Source: Desulfovibrio intestinalis
Lineage (GTDB): Bacteria; Desulfobacterota; Desulfovibrionia; Desulfovibrionales; Desulfovibrionaceae
NCBI RefSeq assembly: GCF_014202345.1
Contig: NZ_JACHGO010000005.1
Coordinates: 1-64,000 of the forward strand
Direction of reading: 5' to 3'
Length of the DNA stretch: 64,000 bases
The notes under the pieces are model-generated. The model saw only the letters and a list, made by a program, of their open reading frames with translations, was not told the DNA's origin and did not search any database. The translations under genes and the position numbers were made by a program. This document shows, one piece after another, positions 41,957 to 51,431 of this stretch (position 1 is its first letter; each line of letters begins with the position of its first letter).

Positions 41957-42409
41957 TTATTTTGTTTTGGTTAATACAATTTCAGCAAAACCTGTCTGTT
42001 GCAAAAACACTTTAGAACGCATTATTATTTTTCTTTCAGAATCAAAAACTATTTCAATAGGCGCACTGCTATTTAATGTTATTACAATTATATTGCTTTT
42101 CTCTTTTTTTACTTCAAAAGGAAGTATAAAAGCATCCTTTTGATTTTCAGTATAATAAATTTCAACGGTCTTCCCAAGAACATCAAAATTTAATGAGGGT
42201 CTGACCATTCTACTTACCAATTCAGATTTCATTTCTTTTGACATCTTCCCGTATTCTTTGCTCAAATCAACGGTTTCTTTTCTGTCTACTGACCATTTTC
42301 CATGAAGTTTTTCCAGGTTGTTCCCGCTTGATCCACACGCCAACAAAAAAAAGCTTACAACGAATACGCCAACAAGCTTGATTAAAGCCCCTAGTTGATT
42401 ATTCACCAT
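41957..42409 (-). CDS. Hypothetical lipoprotein
   Basis: A 150-residue protein with a lipoprotein signal: a hydrophobic core VGVFVVSFFLLAC with lipobox LLAC and SSG after the cysteine. The mature part (KLHGKWSVDRKETVDL near its start, then alternating strands) resembles small lipocalin-like or DUF-type lipoproteins, but I cannot name a family. GGGAG precedes the ATG. It is the first gene of the group running down to the PLD nuclease. DNA here is AT-rich, unlike hydF or the tungsten genes, which suggests acquisition. Confidence 0.6.
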   Translation of the reverse strand: MVNNQLGALIKLVGVFVVSFFLLACGSSGNNLEKLHGKWSVDRKETVDLSKEYGKMSKEMKSELVSRMVRPSLNFDVLGKTVEIYYTENQKDAFILPFEVKKEKSNIIVITLNSSAPIEIVFDSERKIIMRSKVFLQQTGFAEIVLTKTK

Positions 42410-42562
42410 TTAACTCCCTCTTATGGGTTTATGCGTAGCGCGGGATTGCAGTCTGATGTCCTAATATTTACGTCTTTTACGCCTTAAAACACGCTTTTAA
42501 GTGTATGTCAATGCAATTCCTACCGCTTAAACTCAATTCCAGAATTTCCTCTGGAGGGTGCG

Positions 42563-42916
42563 GTGAAAGAACGGTCCAACTCCTTGACGCAAACAGTGGG
42601 TCAAGCCATTTGTCTACGCCGGAAAGCCTTGGCGATGTCTCAGGAAGAACTTGCGGAAAAAGTCGGTATTGGGCAGCAATCACTTTCACGCATGGAACAA
42701 GGAAAAATTGCACCCAAGTTTGAACGCTTGCAGTTATTTGCCGATGCGCTGCAGTGCCGTGTTGTTGATCTGTTCTTAGCGCCAGAGTCATCTGCTGACG
42801 CTTGCGCCGAATCGCTCGCAAGCTTATTGCGTCCGCTCTCAGAAGAGCAGCGATCTTTCATTCACTTACAGACAACGCAGCTCGTGCGGTTTTTGCAAGA
42901 AATGAAAAAACATTAA
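42563..42916 (+). CDS. XRE-family helix-turn-helix regulator
   Basis: A 117-residue Cro/C1-type regulator. The helix-turn-helix spans about residues 12-65: AICLRRKALAMSQEELAEKV, IGQQSLSRMEQGK, FERLQLFADALQC. The C-terminal 40 residues are a helical tail, likely for dimerisation. The start is GTG after GGAGGG. It is divergent from the lipoprotein-PLD group and may repress it; no operator was identified. A very strong terminator follows directly. Confidence 0.85.
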   Translation: MKERSNSLTQTVGQAICLRRKALAMSQEELAEKVGIGQQSLSRMEQGKIAPKFERLQLFADALQCRVVDLFLAPESSADACAESLASLLRPLSEEQRSFIHLQTTQLVRFLQEMKKH

Positions 42917-42959
42917 TGGAGATGCCCCGCCTAGTATGACTAGGCGGGGCATCTCCATT
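42915..42959. terminator. Strong bidirectional terminator after the XRE gene
   Basis: Perfect 20-bp arms (AATGGAGATGCCCCGCCTAG) around a 5-base loop; the first arm overlaps the XRE stop codon. A short T-run follows on the plus strand. Confidence 0.85.
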
Positions 42960-43022
42960 TTGAATCGGGCATGTTGAGCCGGAAAAATCTCTCTGGAAAA
43001 ATAGCTTTATCCCGCCAAATTT

Positions 43023-43292
43023 ATAGAAAGCGGCTGGCAGTTCAAACTGCAGCTTGATCTGGGGATTATCCCGGCAGCAGGTGATCTAAAGGGCAAGAGC
43101 AAGGCCCGCGTTCCCGGTGTGGACAGTCAGGTCGAAATGAAGATGCAAGTTGTAGACTACGCCACCTTTGACGGCGGCCTGGGCTTTGAGCTTGGGAAAG
43201 GCGACTTTACCCTTGGGCTGAACTATAATCTTCAGGCTTCGGAACACCGCACTGGGCATGGTGTGTTTGGTTCGCTGCGGTATGAGTTTTAA
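43023..43292 (+). pseudogene. C-terminal remnant of an autotransporter beta-domain
   Basis: An open frame with no start reads ESGWQFKLQLDLGIIPAAG, VEMKMQVVDYATFDGGLGFE, GDFTLGLNYNLQASEHRTGH and GVFGSLRYEF before the stop. Alternating strands with a terminal Phe and GHGV...LRYEF are typical of the last strands of an autotransporter barrel. Only about 89 residues are left, and the upstream sequence is unrelated, so a larger gene was deleted down to its tail. Confidence 0.75.
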
Positions 43293-43323
43293 CGTTGGTT
43301 GACTGGATAATTGAGAGATTGAG

Positions 43324-43356
43324 GAGAGAGGGCTGGGGATTTCCCCGGCCCTCTTC
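43324..43356 (+). terminator. Terminator of the lost autotransporter gene
   Basis: GAGAGGGC...GGGGA with TTCCCC...GCCCTCTTC forms a hairpin about 30 bp after the remnant's stop. Confidence 0.6.
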
Positions 43357-43968
43357 ATATGATCACCCTTTTCTAAAGAATAAATTCTACTAAATACAAT
43401 CTAACATAATAATATATTCAATAAATAAAAATATATTAGTTAACGCTCTTCGCATTAACAAATAACATTAGGGTACAATTTAAAGTATACTCAACTTGCT
43501 CCAGGGAAGAGTAAGTCTTCTGTGCAGAGGCTATGACCTTATGAGTTGTTCATTGCAAAATTGGGAATATTCGGTTTAGCGGACAACTTCAAGCCGAATT
43601 AATTTGTCCATTGTACTGTATACAAGTTTTGAGAATCTATATTGTCAAATTGTATTTCAGGATTCTTTGGGCTACTTTGAAACAAATAGGTGTGTTACAT
43701 TTTTTGAGAGGTCAAAAAAAATTGGCAGAGCCAAGTGAACGGGATCTCTTCAATATGAAAATATATGGTAAATTATCTAGAGGCTAATTCTAACTCCAGT
43801 AGGTGATTTATATATTTAATTAAATTTCTTAGGTGAAATAAAAATATTTTTTAAGCCCACCCAATAAGCTGATTATCAAGGGATCTCCATTAGCATTTAC
43901 AAGATATCTAACACTAGTTCTGAATGTTACTTCACGCTACTTAATTCAAATGACAAAAGATAAATATT
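43357..43968. other. AT-rich stretch before the defence locus
   Basis: About 610 bp of markedly AT-rich DNA with no gene I can support. It begins the low-GC island that runs to about 50.6 kb and probably contains the promoter for the HEAT-like gene. No clear repeat or RNA was identified. Confidence 0.4.
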
Positions 43969-46524
43969 ATGGATATAAAATTGCAAAAAATGATTGATGA
44001 TGGAAAAAGAAATGCAACAACTCTGGAACTTGTTAAAAATTGGTGTGCTCATGTAAGACTAAAAAAAATTGGTGGCATTGGACTGATTGAACAACAGACC
44101 GGCTATCCCATTGGCCATCATGGATTCGAATGTGATTTTGCAGTTGATAGTACAGGATATTATTGGGATTTAGCCCATTCAGCTTTGGAACTTTATGATC
44201 AGCAGTGTGCAACTTGCACGAATCGTAGGGCAGTTGGCTTTCCGAACCTCACCCAATTAATTGCTGAGCGAGATAAACAAAAAGAAATCCGCGCCGCTCA
44301 AGCTGAGCGGGCTGAGCGTGAGGTTATCCAGCAAACTCAAAAACGACAGATACGACGAGATGATTTGTATAAGAGGCTGCCACCAGTAGCAGCATCAATT
44401 TTGGATGACATCGCAGCATTTGACAATGAGCGAATTGGTCAAAATCTTGAGCGCCTAAAGGAAAGCGCCAGGTTGGCACCAGAATATTTTATTAAGGATT
44501 TGGTCTCCTATGTTTTTGAGCTGACTGAAGAGGAAGATTGGTTTGAAGAAGCGGGACTTTCAATACTCCATGCAATTGATGCTGACCCACAGCGCCTTGT
44601 AAAGCTGGCTCTTGCTGCCGTGAATAGGGCTGCATTATACAAGATTGCTTCTGATATCCTTGTTACCCATATAAGTAATATAACCTCTTTTGATGTTCCG
44701 CTCATAGTGTGGTCTGCAGTTGAACATGCGTCTCCCGAGCGAGGCACATTTGGCGAAGAATTACCGCCAAATTCTAATCTTTTACATGTTATTTGGACTC
44801 ATTTCCCATCAGATGTCCTGACGAATCTAGAGTCGTTGCTGTCAAGTACCACTTTGTATTCTGTGGAATTAGCTGGACGCGGATTCAAGGTTCTGCAGTC
44901 TTTTGATCCCACTGCAGCAAATCGCAGTGCTAGAAGCATGATTTCTTCATACGCTCGAGCCTATCTTTTCATCAAGGATTTTGACGCAGGCCGCAGCCGC
45001 TTGTTTCACCTAGGTGAGGCTATATCGAAGGTTTTTGAGAATGTGCCTAGTGAAGTGGATGATATTGCACAAGATCTCCTCTGTGGGCTAGAAACGGATT
45101 CTAGGGCTAGGATATTTGAAATTTATTCGAACTGCCTAAGAGATAAGAAAGTAGGAACTGATGATTTAATTTCACCGGATGCTCAAGCACCACGCATTGC
45201 TTTCAAACGAATACTTTGGGCTCCTATTAATGAAAGTCATGATACGATTATTAAGGCAGCACAGGATGTTTTTGTAAACAGAAGGCCATACGGGCTAAAG
45301 CTTATAGCTCGAGCTGAAATCGAAGGATTGCTAGGCGCTTTTATTCTTCTAGATGACCGGTTACGGATAATCAATGAAGAGCCTCATGAGCTTGATGAGG
45401 ATCTTTTGGCTAGGATGAAACGCAATAATCGTCGTAATGCTATCAGAAATCTCATGTCCAGCTATGTTGAATGGGCCGCAATAGCTGCGGGAGAAGACGA
45501 TGCGTTGATAGAAAAGATTTGTGCGACGATCGGCTCCATTCCTGAAGGCAGAGAAGAACTCAGAGGAATTGCGCTGAGGGCAATTGAACACTTAGCCGTA
45601 TCCGTAGCTGGCGTAAACGCAATGCTACCTCATTTATATTCCGGTTTGGTGGGGGCTTCAACTCTTGTCCGAGCCTCTGCAGCGACTGCTTTGGGAGAAA
45701 TTAGTTCTCAAGGGCACAAGAATATCCCACCATTAGTATATGAGGCTTTTTCAATATTGCTTTTTGATCAGTATGTTATAGTTCATAAATCTGCAGTACG
45801 CGCGTTGAGGCGATTTAACCTGCCCCAAGAATATCGTCCGCGTGCAGCCGAAGCATTGTTTAATATTTTCTTATACTACAGCGAAAAACGTAGTGATGAA
45901 CAATTTATTGTTGACTGTGCCGACGTGCTGGCGAGTTTTCTTGATACATTTGAATGTGATTTAGATATAACAAAAAAAATAATAATAAAAAATATTTTAA
46001 AAATTGACCCTATATATCTTCATAATGGGCTTCATTTTTTATTACATTGGCTTGATAGTTGTGATGATTTAGCAGACTTAGTACTTCACATGTTGCCATA
46101 TATTATAACTCTCAATAACTATGATAATGAGAGCTGGCGTCTCCTCCAACAACTATCTGATTCTTCAGTCGTACACAGGCAAGAACGTTTTGTTGAGTTT
46201 GGCATCTCAACACTCAAGGCAGCCCCTTGGGTTGCATACGAGATTGTTGAGCGCTTGAGTTTCGCAGGAGCTACAGAAGGAGCTTTGAAATTAGCAGTTG
46301 CTTGTGTTACTCGGATACCAAATACTGAACTTACACGAGAACTACGTACCAAAGGGCGCTCTATCCAGATAGCAGTTGAGTTTGAAGCGGCAGTTAAGTC
46401 TGACCAGGAATCTCTTGTCGTAGATTTCTCCAAACAATGGGAAAAGAATTTTGCCGAGCGAACAAGGCAAATAGTAGAGTCAAATGAAAGAAATTCTCGA
46501 AGAAATTTACCCTTTGCGCATTAA
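43969..46524 (+). CDS. Large helical-repeat (HEAT-like) protein with N-terminal Cys pair, candidate defence protein
   Basis: I do not recognise a named family. The 851-residue product has an N-terminal part (residues 1-95) with GYPIGHHGFECDFAVD and a Cys pair in YDQQCATCTNRRAVGFPNL, possibly a metal-binding or recognition module. A basic coiled stretch (residues 96-130) follows, then a long all-helical region. Residues about 540-680 read as HEAT/ARM-like units (LVRASAATALGEISSQG, VIVHKSAVRALRRFNLP). No catalytic motif was found. The stop overlaps the next gene by 41 bp, so the two are coupled and probably form a complex. Low GC and position between relics and a Septu-like pair suggest phage defence. 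Confidence 0.6.
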   Translation: MDIKLQKMIDDGKRNATTLELVKNWCAHVRLKKIGGIGLIEQQTGYPIGHHGFECDFAVDSTGYYWDLAHSALELYDQQCATCTNRRAVGFPNLTQLIAERDKQKEIRAAQAERAEREVIQQTQKRQIRRDDLYKRLPPVAASILDDIAAFDNERIGQNLERLKESARLAPEYFIKDLVSYVFELTEEEDWFEEAGLSILHAIDADPQRLVKLALAAVNRAALYKIASDILVTHISNITSFDVPLIVWSAVEHASPERGTFGEELPPNSNLLHVIWTHFPSDVLTNLESLLSSTTLYSVELAGRGFKVLQSFDPTAANRSARSMISSYARAYLFIKDFDAGRSRLFHLGEAISKVFENVPSEVDDIAQDLLCGLETDSRARIFEIYSNCLRDKKVGTDDLISPDAQAPRIAFKRILWAPINESHDTIIKAAQDVFVNRRPYGLKLIARAEIEGLLGAFILLDDRLRIINEEPHELDEDLLARMKRNNRRNAIRNLMSSYVEWAAIAAGEDDALIEKICATIGSIPEGREELRGIALRAIEHLAVSVAGVNAMLPHLYSGLVGASTLVRASAATALGEISSQGHKNIPPLVYEAFSILLFDQYVIVHKSAVRALRRFNLPQEYRPRAAEALFNIFLYYSEKRSDEQFIVDCADVLASFLDTFECDLDITKKIIIKNILKIDPIYLHNGLHFLLHWLDSCDDLADLVLHMLPYIITLNNYDNESWRLLQQLSDSSVVHRQERFVEFGISTLKAAPWVAYEIVERLSFAGATEGALKLAVACVTRIPNTELTRELRTKGRSIQIAVEFEAAVKSDQESLVVDFSKQWEKNFAERTRQIVESNERNSRRNLPFAH

Positions 46525-47947
46525 AGCAATAGAAATATTGCGCTGCTCAAGTGCAATAGACATAGACTCCTTCAGGGAGTGTGCAGAACGATTACGCGAG
46601 GCATCAAGTCTGTTAGGGCGCGCGCCTATCGCGAAATTGTGGAACATTTTCGCTGAGGCTATTAGTTGCATTAGCTTCCTTGAGGATTGGAGACGAGCGA
46701 TTCTTGCAGGCGAGACTGATTCAGACCGCTTATTGCGTGCTGCTCGCGCTAGATTTCAGCTGATCACCGAAGTTGCTGGTAATACAGTATTTGAACAAAC
46801 GGTACTTTCGATTCTTCAGCCGGTAAACAATGAGCTACAATTATCGGAAGTTATCACTATTCGGCGAGCTCTAGCAAAAGTACCAATGCCTGTACCCATC
46901 TATGCTGATCCAATCCTCGAGCCTCCAGAATGGGCTAAGCACAACATCCAAAGTAAACAAAAATTCCCGGAAGGTATTGCTGTAGCTTTCTTAGAATTTT
47001 CTATCAACGGGCGTCCTGCCGAGCGAGTACATTGGCTCCCTTCGCATCAAACTAATGATCTTGAAATACTTATTCGTATTTCTAGGTGGCCAGAACATGC
47101 CTCTGTTGTCCGTCTTAGCCCTGTATCGATTGAACCAACAAGTACATTCGAGCTTCCAGTATTTGAGTTTGAAAAACCGATCGGAGATCCACCGTATTTG
47201 CTTAGGCGGCTTGGACGCATGGTTCTCCATGCACCACAGAGTTTTCATGCGCGTCCATATGAGTTTATGTACACAGCCGAATCCTATCCATCACAAAGCG
47301 AGCAGCCTGTTGCCGTAGCAGGGCAACGCACGTTAAGGCTAGATGGTAGCGATATCCGTCAAAATCCTATTACCGGTTATCCTGCAGTGGATTCAAAAAT
47401 TTTGAAAATTAGAGAACAAATGCGCCAAGAGCCAGCTCTTGCAAGTAATGATATTGCTGACGCCTTGACTTTACTTGCGTCACTCGGGAATTTAATGGGA
47501 CAAGCAGTTCAGGACTCCCGTTATCCGGAGCCTATTTTGGAGGAAGAGTTCCAACGCGATATTCGGCAATTTCTTCGTCAATCCCCAACAATAGGTGTTG
47601 AACTCGAAGAGCAGGCCCATGCAGCTGGTGGCCGAACGGATCTATCATTCAGAGGAATTCGTATTGAGCTAAAGTCTGAACGCTCGAACCATCTTTTACC
47701 TGAGGACTGCAAGCAATACGCGGAGCAAGCTGCCACTTACGGAGTGGGAACTAATCGTCGTTTAGCATTTTTATGTGTTCTGGACTGTAGCCACAAAAAA
47801 ACGCCTCCATTTCCAATAGAAGACGGCCTTTTTATTATCAAAGTTCAAACAGCAACCGCGCAGATTTATGTGATTACTTGCCTTGTTCAAGGAGGGATCC
47901 CGAAACCTAGTTCTTTGTCACGGCAACACTTAACATATAGCCCATAG
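46484..47947 (+). CDS. PD-(D/E)XK nuclease-like protein, partner of the HEAT-like protein
   Basis: A 487-residue protein. The C-terminal 140 residues fit a PD-(D/E)XK nuclease: a Glu-rich helix (LEEEFQRDIRQFLRQ, 352-366), then GRTDLSF with the Asp at 386, and IELKSE with Glu395 and Lys397. The N-terminal 340 residues are helical then beta-rich and unrecognised. A cytoplasmic effector that cuts nucleic acid on activation is the natural reading. The gene starts inside the end of the HEAT-like gene and ends 85 bp before the ATPase gene. The nuclease core is moderately certain; the biological role is inferred. Confidence 0.65.
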   Translation: MKEILEEIYPLRIKAIEILRCSSAIDIDSFRECAERLREASSLLGRAPIAKLWNIFAEAISCISFLEDWRRAILAGETDSDRLLRAARARFQLITEVAGNTVFEQTVLSILQPVNNELQLSEVITIRRALAKVPMPVPIYADPILEPPEWAKHNIQSKQKFPEGIAVAFLEFSINGRPAERVHWLPSHQTNDLEILIRISRWPEHASVVRLSPVSIEPTSTFELPVFEFEKPIGDPPYLLRRLGRMVLHAPQSFHARPYEFMYTAESYPSQSEQPVAVAGQRTLRLDGSDIRQNPITGYPAVDSKILKIREQMRQEPALASNDIADALTLLASLGNLMGQAVQDSRYPEPILEEEFQRDIRQFLRQSPTIGVELEEQAHAAGGRTDLSFRGIRIELKSERSNHLLPEDCKQYAEQAATYGVGTNRRLAFLCVLDCSHKKTPPFPIEDGLFIIKVQTATAQIYVITCLVQGGIPKPSSLSRQHLTYSP

Positions 47948-48032
47948 CGTATATAAAGTTTCTTCCACCAAGGGGCCATAACTTATATACGGAAACGCTC
48001 TGCAATATAAAATTCTGTAAACGAGGATTGAC

Positions 48033-49547
48033 GTGAATTTTACTATTCTTGACAGGAGCGATAGAGATCCACCAGATGCAAAAAATGCCGCCCATCTTCG
48101 TATTGATCGCTGGAATGATTATCATTTTGTGACGATGTTTTACATGAATGTGTACGATGAAACGGGGGAGAAGCACGATATAGGCCAAGTAAAAATAGGA
48201 TTCCGTGGGCAAACCACTGCTGAAAGGACTTACTCAACTTTGCCTTCCAACTTTCAGGAGTTACCCAACGGATATTTCTCCGTAGGCCAAGACGTTAGTT
48301 ATTATAAGGCAATATATAAGCTGCCTGTTGTTTTTCGGGAAGCATTGCTGACCGGACTAAAAGATATAGTTTTCATTCCAAGCTTAATAGATGTTATCAG
48401 CAATGAGCTGGTTTTTCAAACCTCGCTTTTACGAAGCTTAAGCCTTTCTTCCATTACTGGGCAATTCTCCGGCGTATTGCAAGGTCGAGCTCCTTTGACT
48501 GATTTTGAGTTCAGATTTATTAGAACACAAAGTGACAATACTTCTGGAATCAAACTTGATTTTATTGTTAAGGCAACATCTAAGCCAAGTACAAATATTC
48601 ATGCTATCATTGGTCGAAACGGTGTCGGAAAAACAACATTGTTCGACTGCATGGTTAATACCTTGATAAAAAAAGATGGTGAATCAAAATTTTACAAAAC
48701 AGAAGGCTTTCAAGATGTTGAAATAGATAGTGATTACTTCAGTAGTCTCGTGTCAATTTCGTTTAGTGCATTCGATGTTTTTACTCATCCGCAAGAGCAA
48801 AATGACCCTATAAAAGGGATGCGTTATTCTTATATTGGACTAAAAACAGATAATGGTAGCTTAAAACAGCCGACAGAAATTCGAGAAGAATTTGTCACAT
48901 CTCTTGGGTATTGCATGAGCCAATCATCCAAGAAGAAGATGTGGCTGACAGCCATAGAAAACCTCGAATCAGACGAAAACTTTGCAAACATGAGATTGGC
49001 AAGCCTTGTCGATTATCCACAAGAAATATTAAAGGCAAAAGCGGGAAAGCTTATAACGAAAATGAGCTCTGGTCATGTAATTGTTTTATTAATAATCACA
49101 AAGTTGGTGGCGACGGTTGAAGAAAAGACACTGATTTTATTTGATGAACCAGAAAGCCATTTGCATCCTCCCTTGCTATCAGCACTAATAAGGGCCCTTT
49201 CAGAGCTACTCTATGACAGGAATGGCGTGGCCATCATTGCCACCCATTCGCCTGTCGTTCTTCAAGAAATACCCAAAACTAATGTTTGGAAATTGAACCG
49301 CTCAGGTGTTGCAACTATTCCGTCAAGACCTGATAGTGAGACTTTTGGTCAAAGTACAGGCATCTTAACTCGAGAGGTATTTGGGCTTGAGGTTGTTAAA
49401 TCTGGGTTTCATGGCATGCTTGTTAAATCTGTTTCTCAAGGTAGCACCTATGAAGAAATTGTTGATGAGTACGGCAACCAGCTAGGCCTTGAAGCACGAG
49501 CCGTGCTGAAAGTTCTTATCATGAACCGTGACAGGGGGATGGAATAA
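48033..49547 (+). CDS. Septu-like AAA ATPase (PtuA-like)
   Basis: A 504-residue ABC/SMC-type ATPase: Walker A GRNGVGKTT (194-202), signature-like KMSSGHV (343-349), Walker B LILFDEPESHLHPP (367-380) and switch His in ATHSPV (H405). This is the arrangement of OLD/AAA_15-type defence ATPases. An additional 185-residue N-terminal domain (FVTMFYMNVYDETGEKHDIG, VSYYKAIYKLPVVFRE) precedes Walker A and is not typical of the smallest PtuA. The start is GTG at 48033. It is followed without a gap by an HNH nuclease gene, the PtuA-PtuB arrangement of Septu, so it probably senses phage and gates the nuclease. Confidence 0.75.
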   Translation: MNFTILDRSDRDPPDAKNAAHLRIDRWNDYHFVTMFYMNVYDETGEKHDIGQVKIGFRGQTTAERTYSTLPSNFQELPNGYFSVGQDVSYYKAIYKLPVVFREALLTGLKDIVFIPSLIDVISNELVFQTSLLRSLSLSSITGQFSGVLQGRAPLTDFEFRFIRTQSDNTSGIKLDFIVKATSKPSTNIHAIIGRNGVGKTTLFDCMVNTLIKKDGESKFYKTEGFQDVEIDSDYFSSLVSISFSAFDVFTHPQEQNDPIKGMRYSYIGLKTDNGSLKQPTEIREEFVTSLGYCMSQSSKKKMWLTAIENLESDENFANMRLASLVDYPQEILKAKAGKLITKMSSGHVIVLLIITKLVATVEEKTLILFDEPESHLHPPLLSALIRALSELLYDRNGVAIIATHSPVVLQEIPKTNVWKLNRSGVATIPSRPDSETFGQSTGILTREVFGLEVVKSGFHGMLVKSVSQGSTYEEIVDEYGNQLGLEARAVLKVLIMNRDRGME

Positions 49548-50413
49548 TGCTAAAATTTGTAACTCCACAATATACCAACGCAAATGTTTTGAGCCTATGT
49601 GAACAGGGAATACACAATACTAATCACCTACATGGACGGTTTCATGCCTGTCATGAAAGATTGCTCGAGCTTGGCGAAGAATACATATCTTGTGCTGAGC
49701 AAGAGGATCTCTATACCCTTAACGCCTTTCCTGTAGGAGTTATCCCAGAGCCACCAGTTGTAGGAACACTCACAAAGAATGAATGCGAAAAGCTATACAC
49801 TCATTATTTCGCGAAAAACAATAAACCAGCGCGCATTGTGTATGACACTTTGCTTGCTGCCGCTGCTGGGAAGTGCCCCTACTGTTGTGGAATCGGTAAC
49901 CCTAGCAATCTCGACCATTATTTGCCAAAAACGCATTACCCTCAATTTTCAATATTGCCTTTGAATTTAGTGCCAGCATGCCGAGACTGCAATATGGGAA
50001 GTAAGGCAAATTCCTATGCAATGACAAGGGGTGCACAAGTATTTCATCCGTATTTTGATGACGACTGCTACACAACAGAGCAATGGCTTTTCGCACAATA
50101 CATTGCAGGAAAAGACTCAAATCCTTCTGTTATTGACTATAACGTTATTCCTCCAGCGCACTGGAATAGAGATCAAAAACAACGTGTTGAAATGCATTTT
50201 AAAACTTTCAATCTTAGGCTTCGTTTTTCAAGAGTTGCAAGTAGTTGCCTCAATGACTATCTTTCGCAGATCAAAAGGTTATATTCCCATATTGGTGATT
50301 TTGAAGAATCAAAAAGGATAATTGTACAGCCTATTATTGATAAAATTCCTGAGGTGAACCACTGGAAAAAATCTATGTGTATAGCTTTGTTGACAGAATT
50401 AATGCCATTTTAG
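49547..50413 (+). CDS. Septu-like HNH nuclease (PtuB-like)
   Basis: A 288-residue HNH endonuclease: CPYCCG (C110, C113), LDHYLPKTHYPQFSILPLN (D123, H124, N140) and CRDCN (C145, C148). The paired cysteines bind zinc around the catalytic His, as in PtuB and McrA-type nucleases. The start overlaps the ATPase stop by one base (TAATG). It would cleave nucleic acid when released by the ATPase. DNA is AT-rich like the neighbouring genes. Confidence 0.75.
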   Translation: MLKFVTPQYTNANVLSLCEQGIHNTNHLHGRFHACHERLLELGEEYISCAEQEDLYTLNAFPVGVIPEPPVVGTLTKNECEKLYTHYFAKNNKPARIVYDTLLAAAAGKCPYCCGIGNPSNLDHYLPKTHYPQFSILPLNLVPACRDCNMGSKANSYAMTRGAQVFHPYFDDDCYTTEQWLFAQYIAGKDSNPSVIDYNVIPPAHWNRDQKQRVEMHFKTFNLRLRFSRVASSCLNDYLSQIKRLYSHIGDFEESKRIIVQPIIDKIPEVNHWKKSMCIALLTELMPF

Positions 50414-50591
50414 CATATGTTGATCTTATATGCTTTAAGTTGATGGATAGAATTTGTGATGTGATAGTGCAAATATAAAATTAATCAAAAAAATGCCTAC
50501 GAGAATATCATTAGGTGGTGAAGATTGTTATTCATCATCCTTTAAAAATATATTACTTTTGCAAGAACACTAGAACAACGTTTCAAATCAC

Positions 50592-50634
50592 CCCTGAAAG
50601 CCCTGTCCAGCATTAAGCTGGCTGGGGCTTTGTC
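50592..50634 (+). terminator. Terminator after the defence locus
   Basis: AAAGCCC..CCAGC pairs with GCTGG..GGGGCTTT, followed by GTCGTTTTGTT. It marks the end of the low-GC region; the next gene is GC-richer. The rest of 50414-50661 holds no gene. Confidence 0.6.
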
Positions 50635-50661
50635 GTTTTGTTATCGTAGGAGGATTTTCAT

Positions 50662-51363
50662 ATGAACCAATACCAATCAGAAAACATCACCGATCTGGCT
50701 AAGGCCTTGCTCAACGTGCAGCGAACCATGCGCCCCATCGCCAAGGACGCTGAAAATCCTTTCACTAAAAGCTGGTACGCCAGCCTCAACAGCGTTATGG
50801 ATGCCTGTCGTGATGCGCTCATCGAAAACGGCATCTGGCTCTGTCAGCATCCTGTGCCAGTGGAGCAGCCCAATACCCTCGGCCTCGTTACCAAACTGAC
50901 GCATGCAGAGTCGGGCCAATGGCAAAGCTCCTTGGCCGTGGTGCCTCTGCCCAAGGCCGACCCACAGGGAATGGGATCGGCCATGACCTATTGCAGGCGG
51001 TACGTTCTGACCGCCATGCTAGGCATGGTGACGGAAGACGACGATGGCGAAGGGGCAAGAACTGGTCGGAAATCGGCATCTCGTCCGAAATTGCCCGTAA
51101 ACAGTCCTGAAATGAAAAAAGCGCATTTGCCCGGCACCAATACCAAAAATAATTCTTCAGCCCCCTCAAATCGCTCGTCAGCAGTGCTTGAAAATCTTCC
51201 TCCGCTGGAGGGCATTACTTATCAACAGGTGACAGCTCAGGACGGGCGGCCCTGCATCATTGCTAGCGGCAACACGCAGGCCAAAAAGGAAATACTCACA
51301 GGCGTGGGCTTCCGCTGGAATCCGCAGAGAAAATTGTGGTGGAAATATGTTGATGCCGCATAA
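50662..51363 (+). CDS. ERF-family single-strand annealing protein
   Basis: A 233-residue recombinase. The ERF marks are LAKALLNVQRTMRPIAKDAENPFTKS (in pieces here: LNVQRTMRPIAKDAENPF), SLNSVMDACRDALIENGIWL, and SAMTYCRRYVLTAMLGMVTEDDDGEGA, the conserved end. The C-terminal 60 residues (ITYQQVTAQDGRPCIIASGN, FRWNPQRKLWWKYV) are an additional small domain. It anneals single strands, as Red-beta/RecT-type proteins do. The start follows AGGAGG. It is adjacent to an exonuclease-type protein, a frequent phage-like pairing. Confidence 0.85.
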   Translation: MNQYQSENITDLAKALLNVQRTMRPIAKDAENPFTKSWYASLNSVMDACRDALIENGIWLCQHPVPVEQPNTLGLVTKLTHAESGQWQSSLAVVPLPKADPQGMGSAMTYCRRYVLTAMLGMVTEDDDGEGARTGRKSASRPKLPVNSPEMKKAHLPGTNTKNNSSAPSNRSSAVLENLPPLEGITYQQVTAQDGRPCIIASGNTQAKKEILTGVGFRWNPQRKLWWKYVDAA

Positions 51364-51431
51364 TGAAAATCAAAATACCGAATAAGAGGGCTGCCTGATG
51401 GCGGCCTTCTTGCTTTTATGGAGGTAGCATC

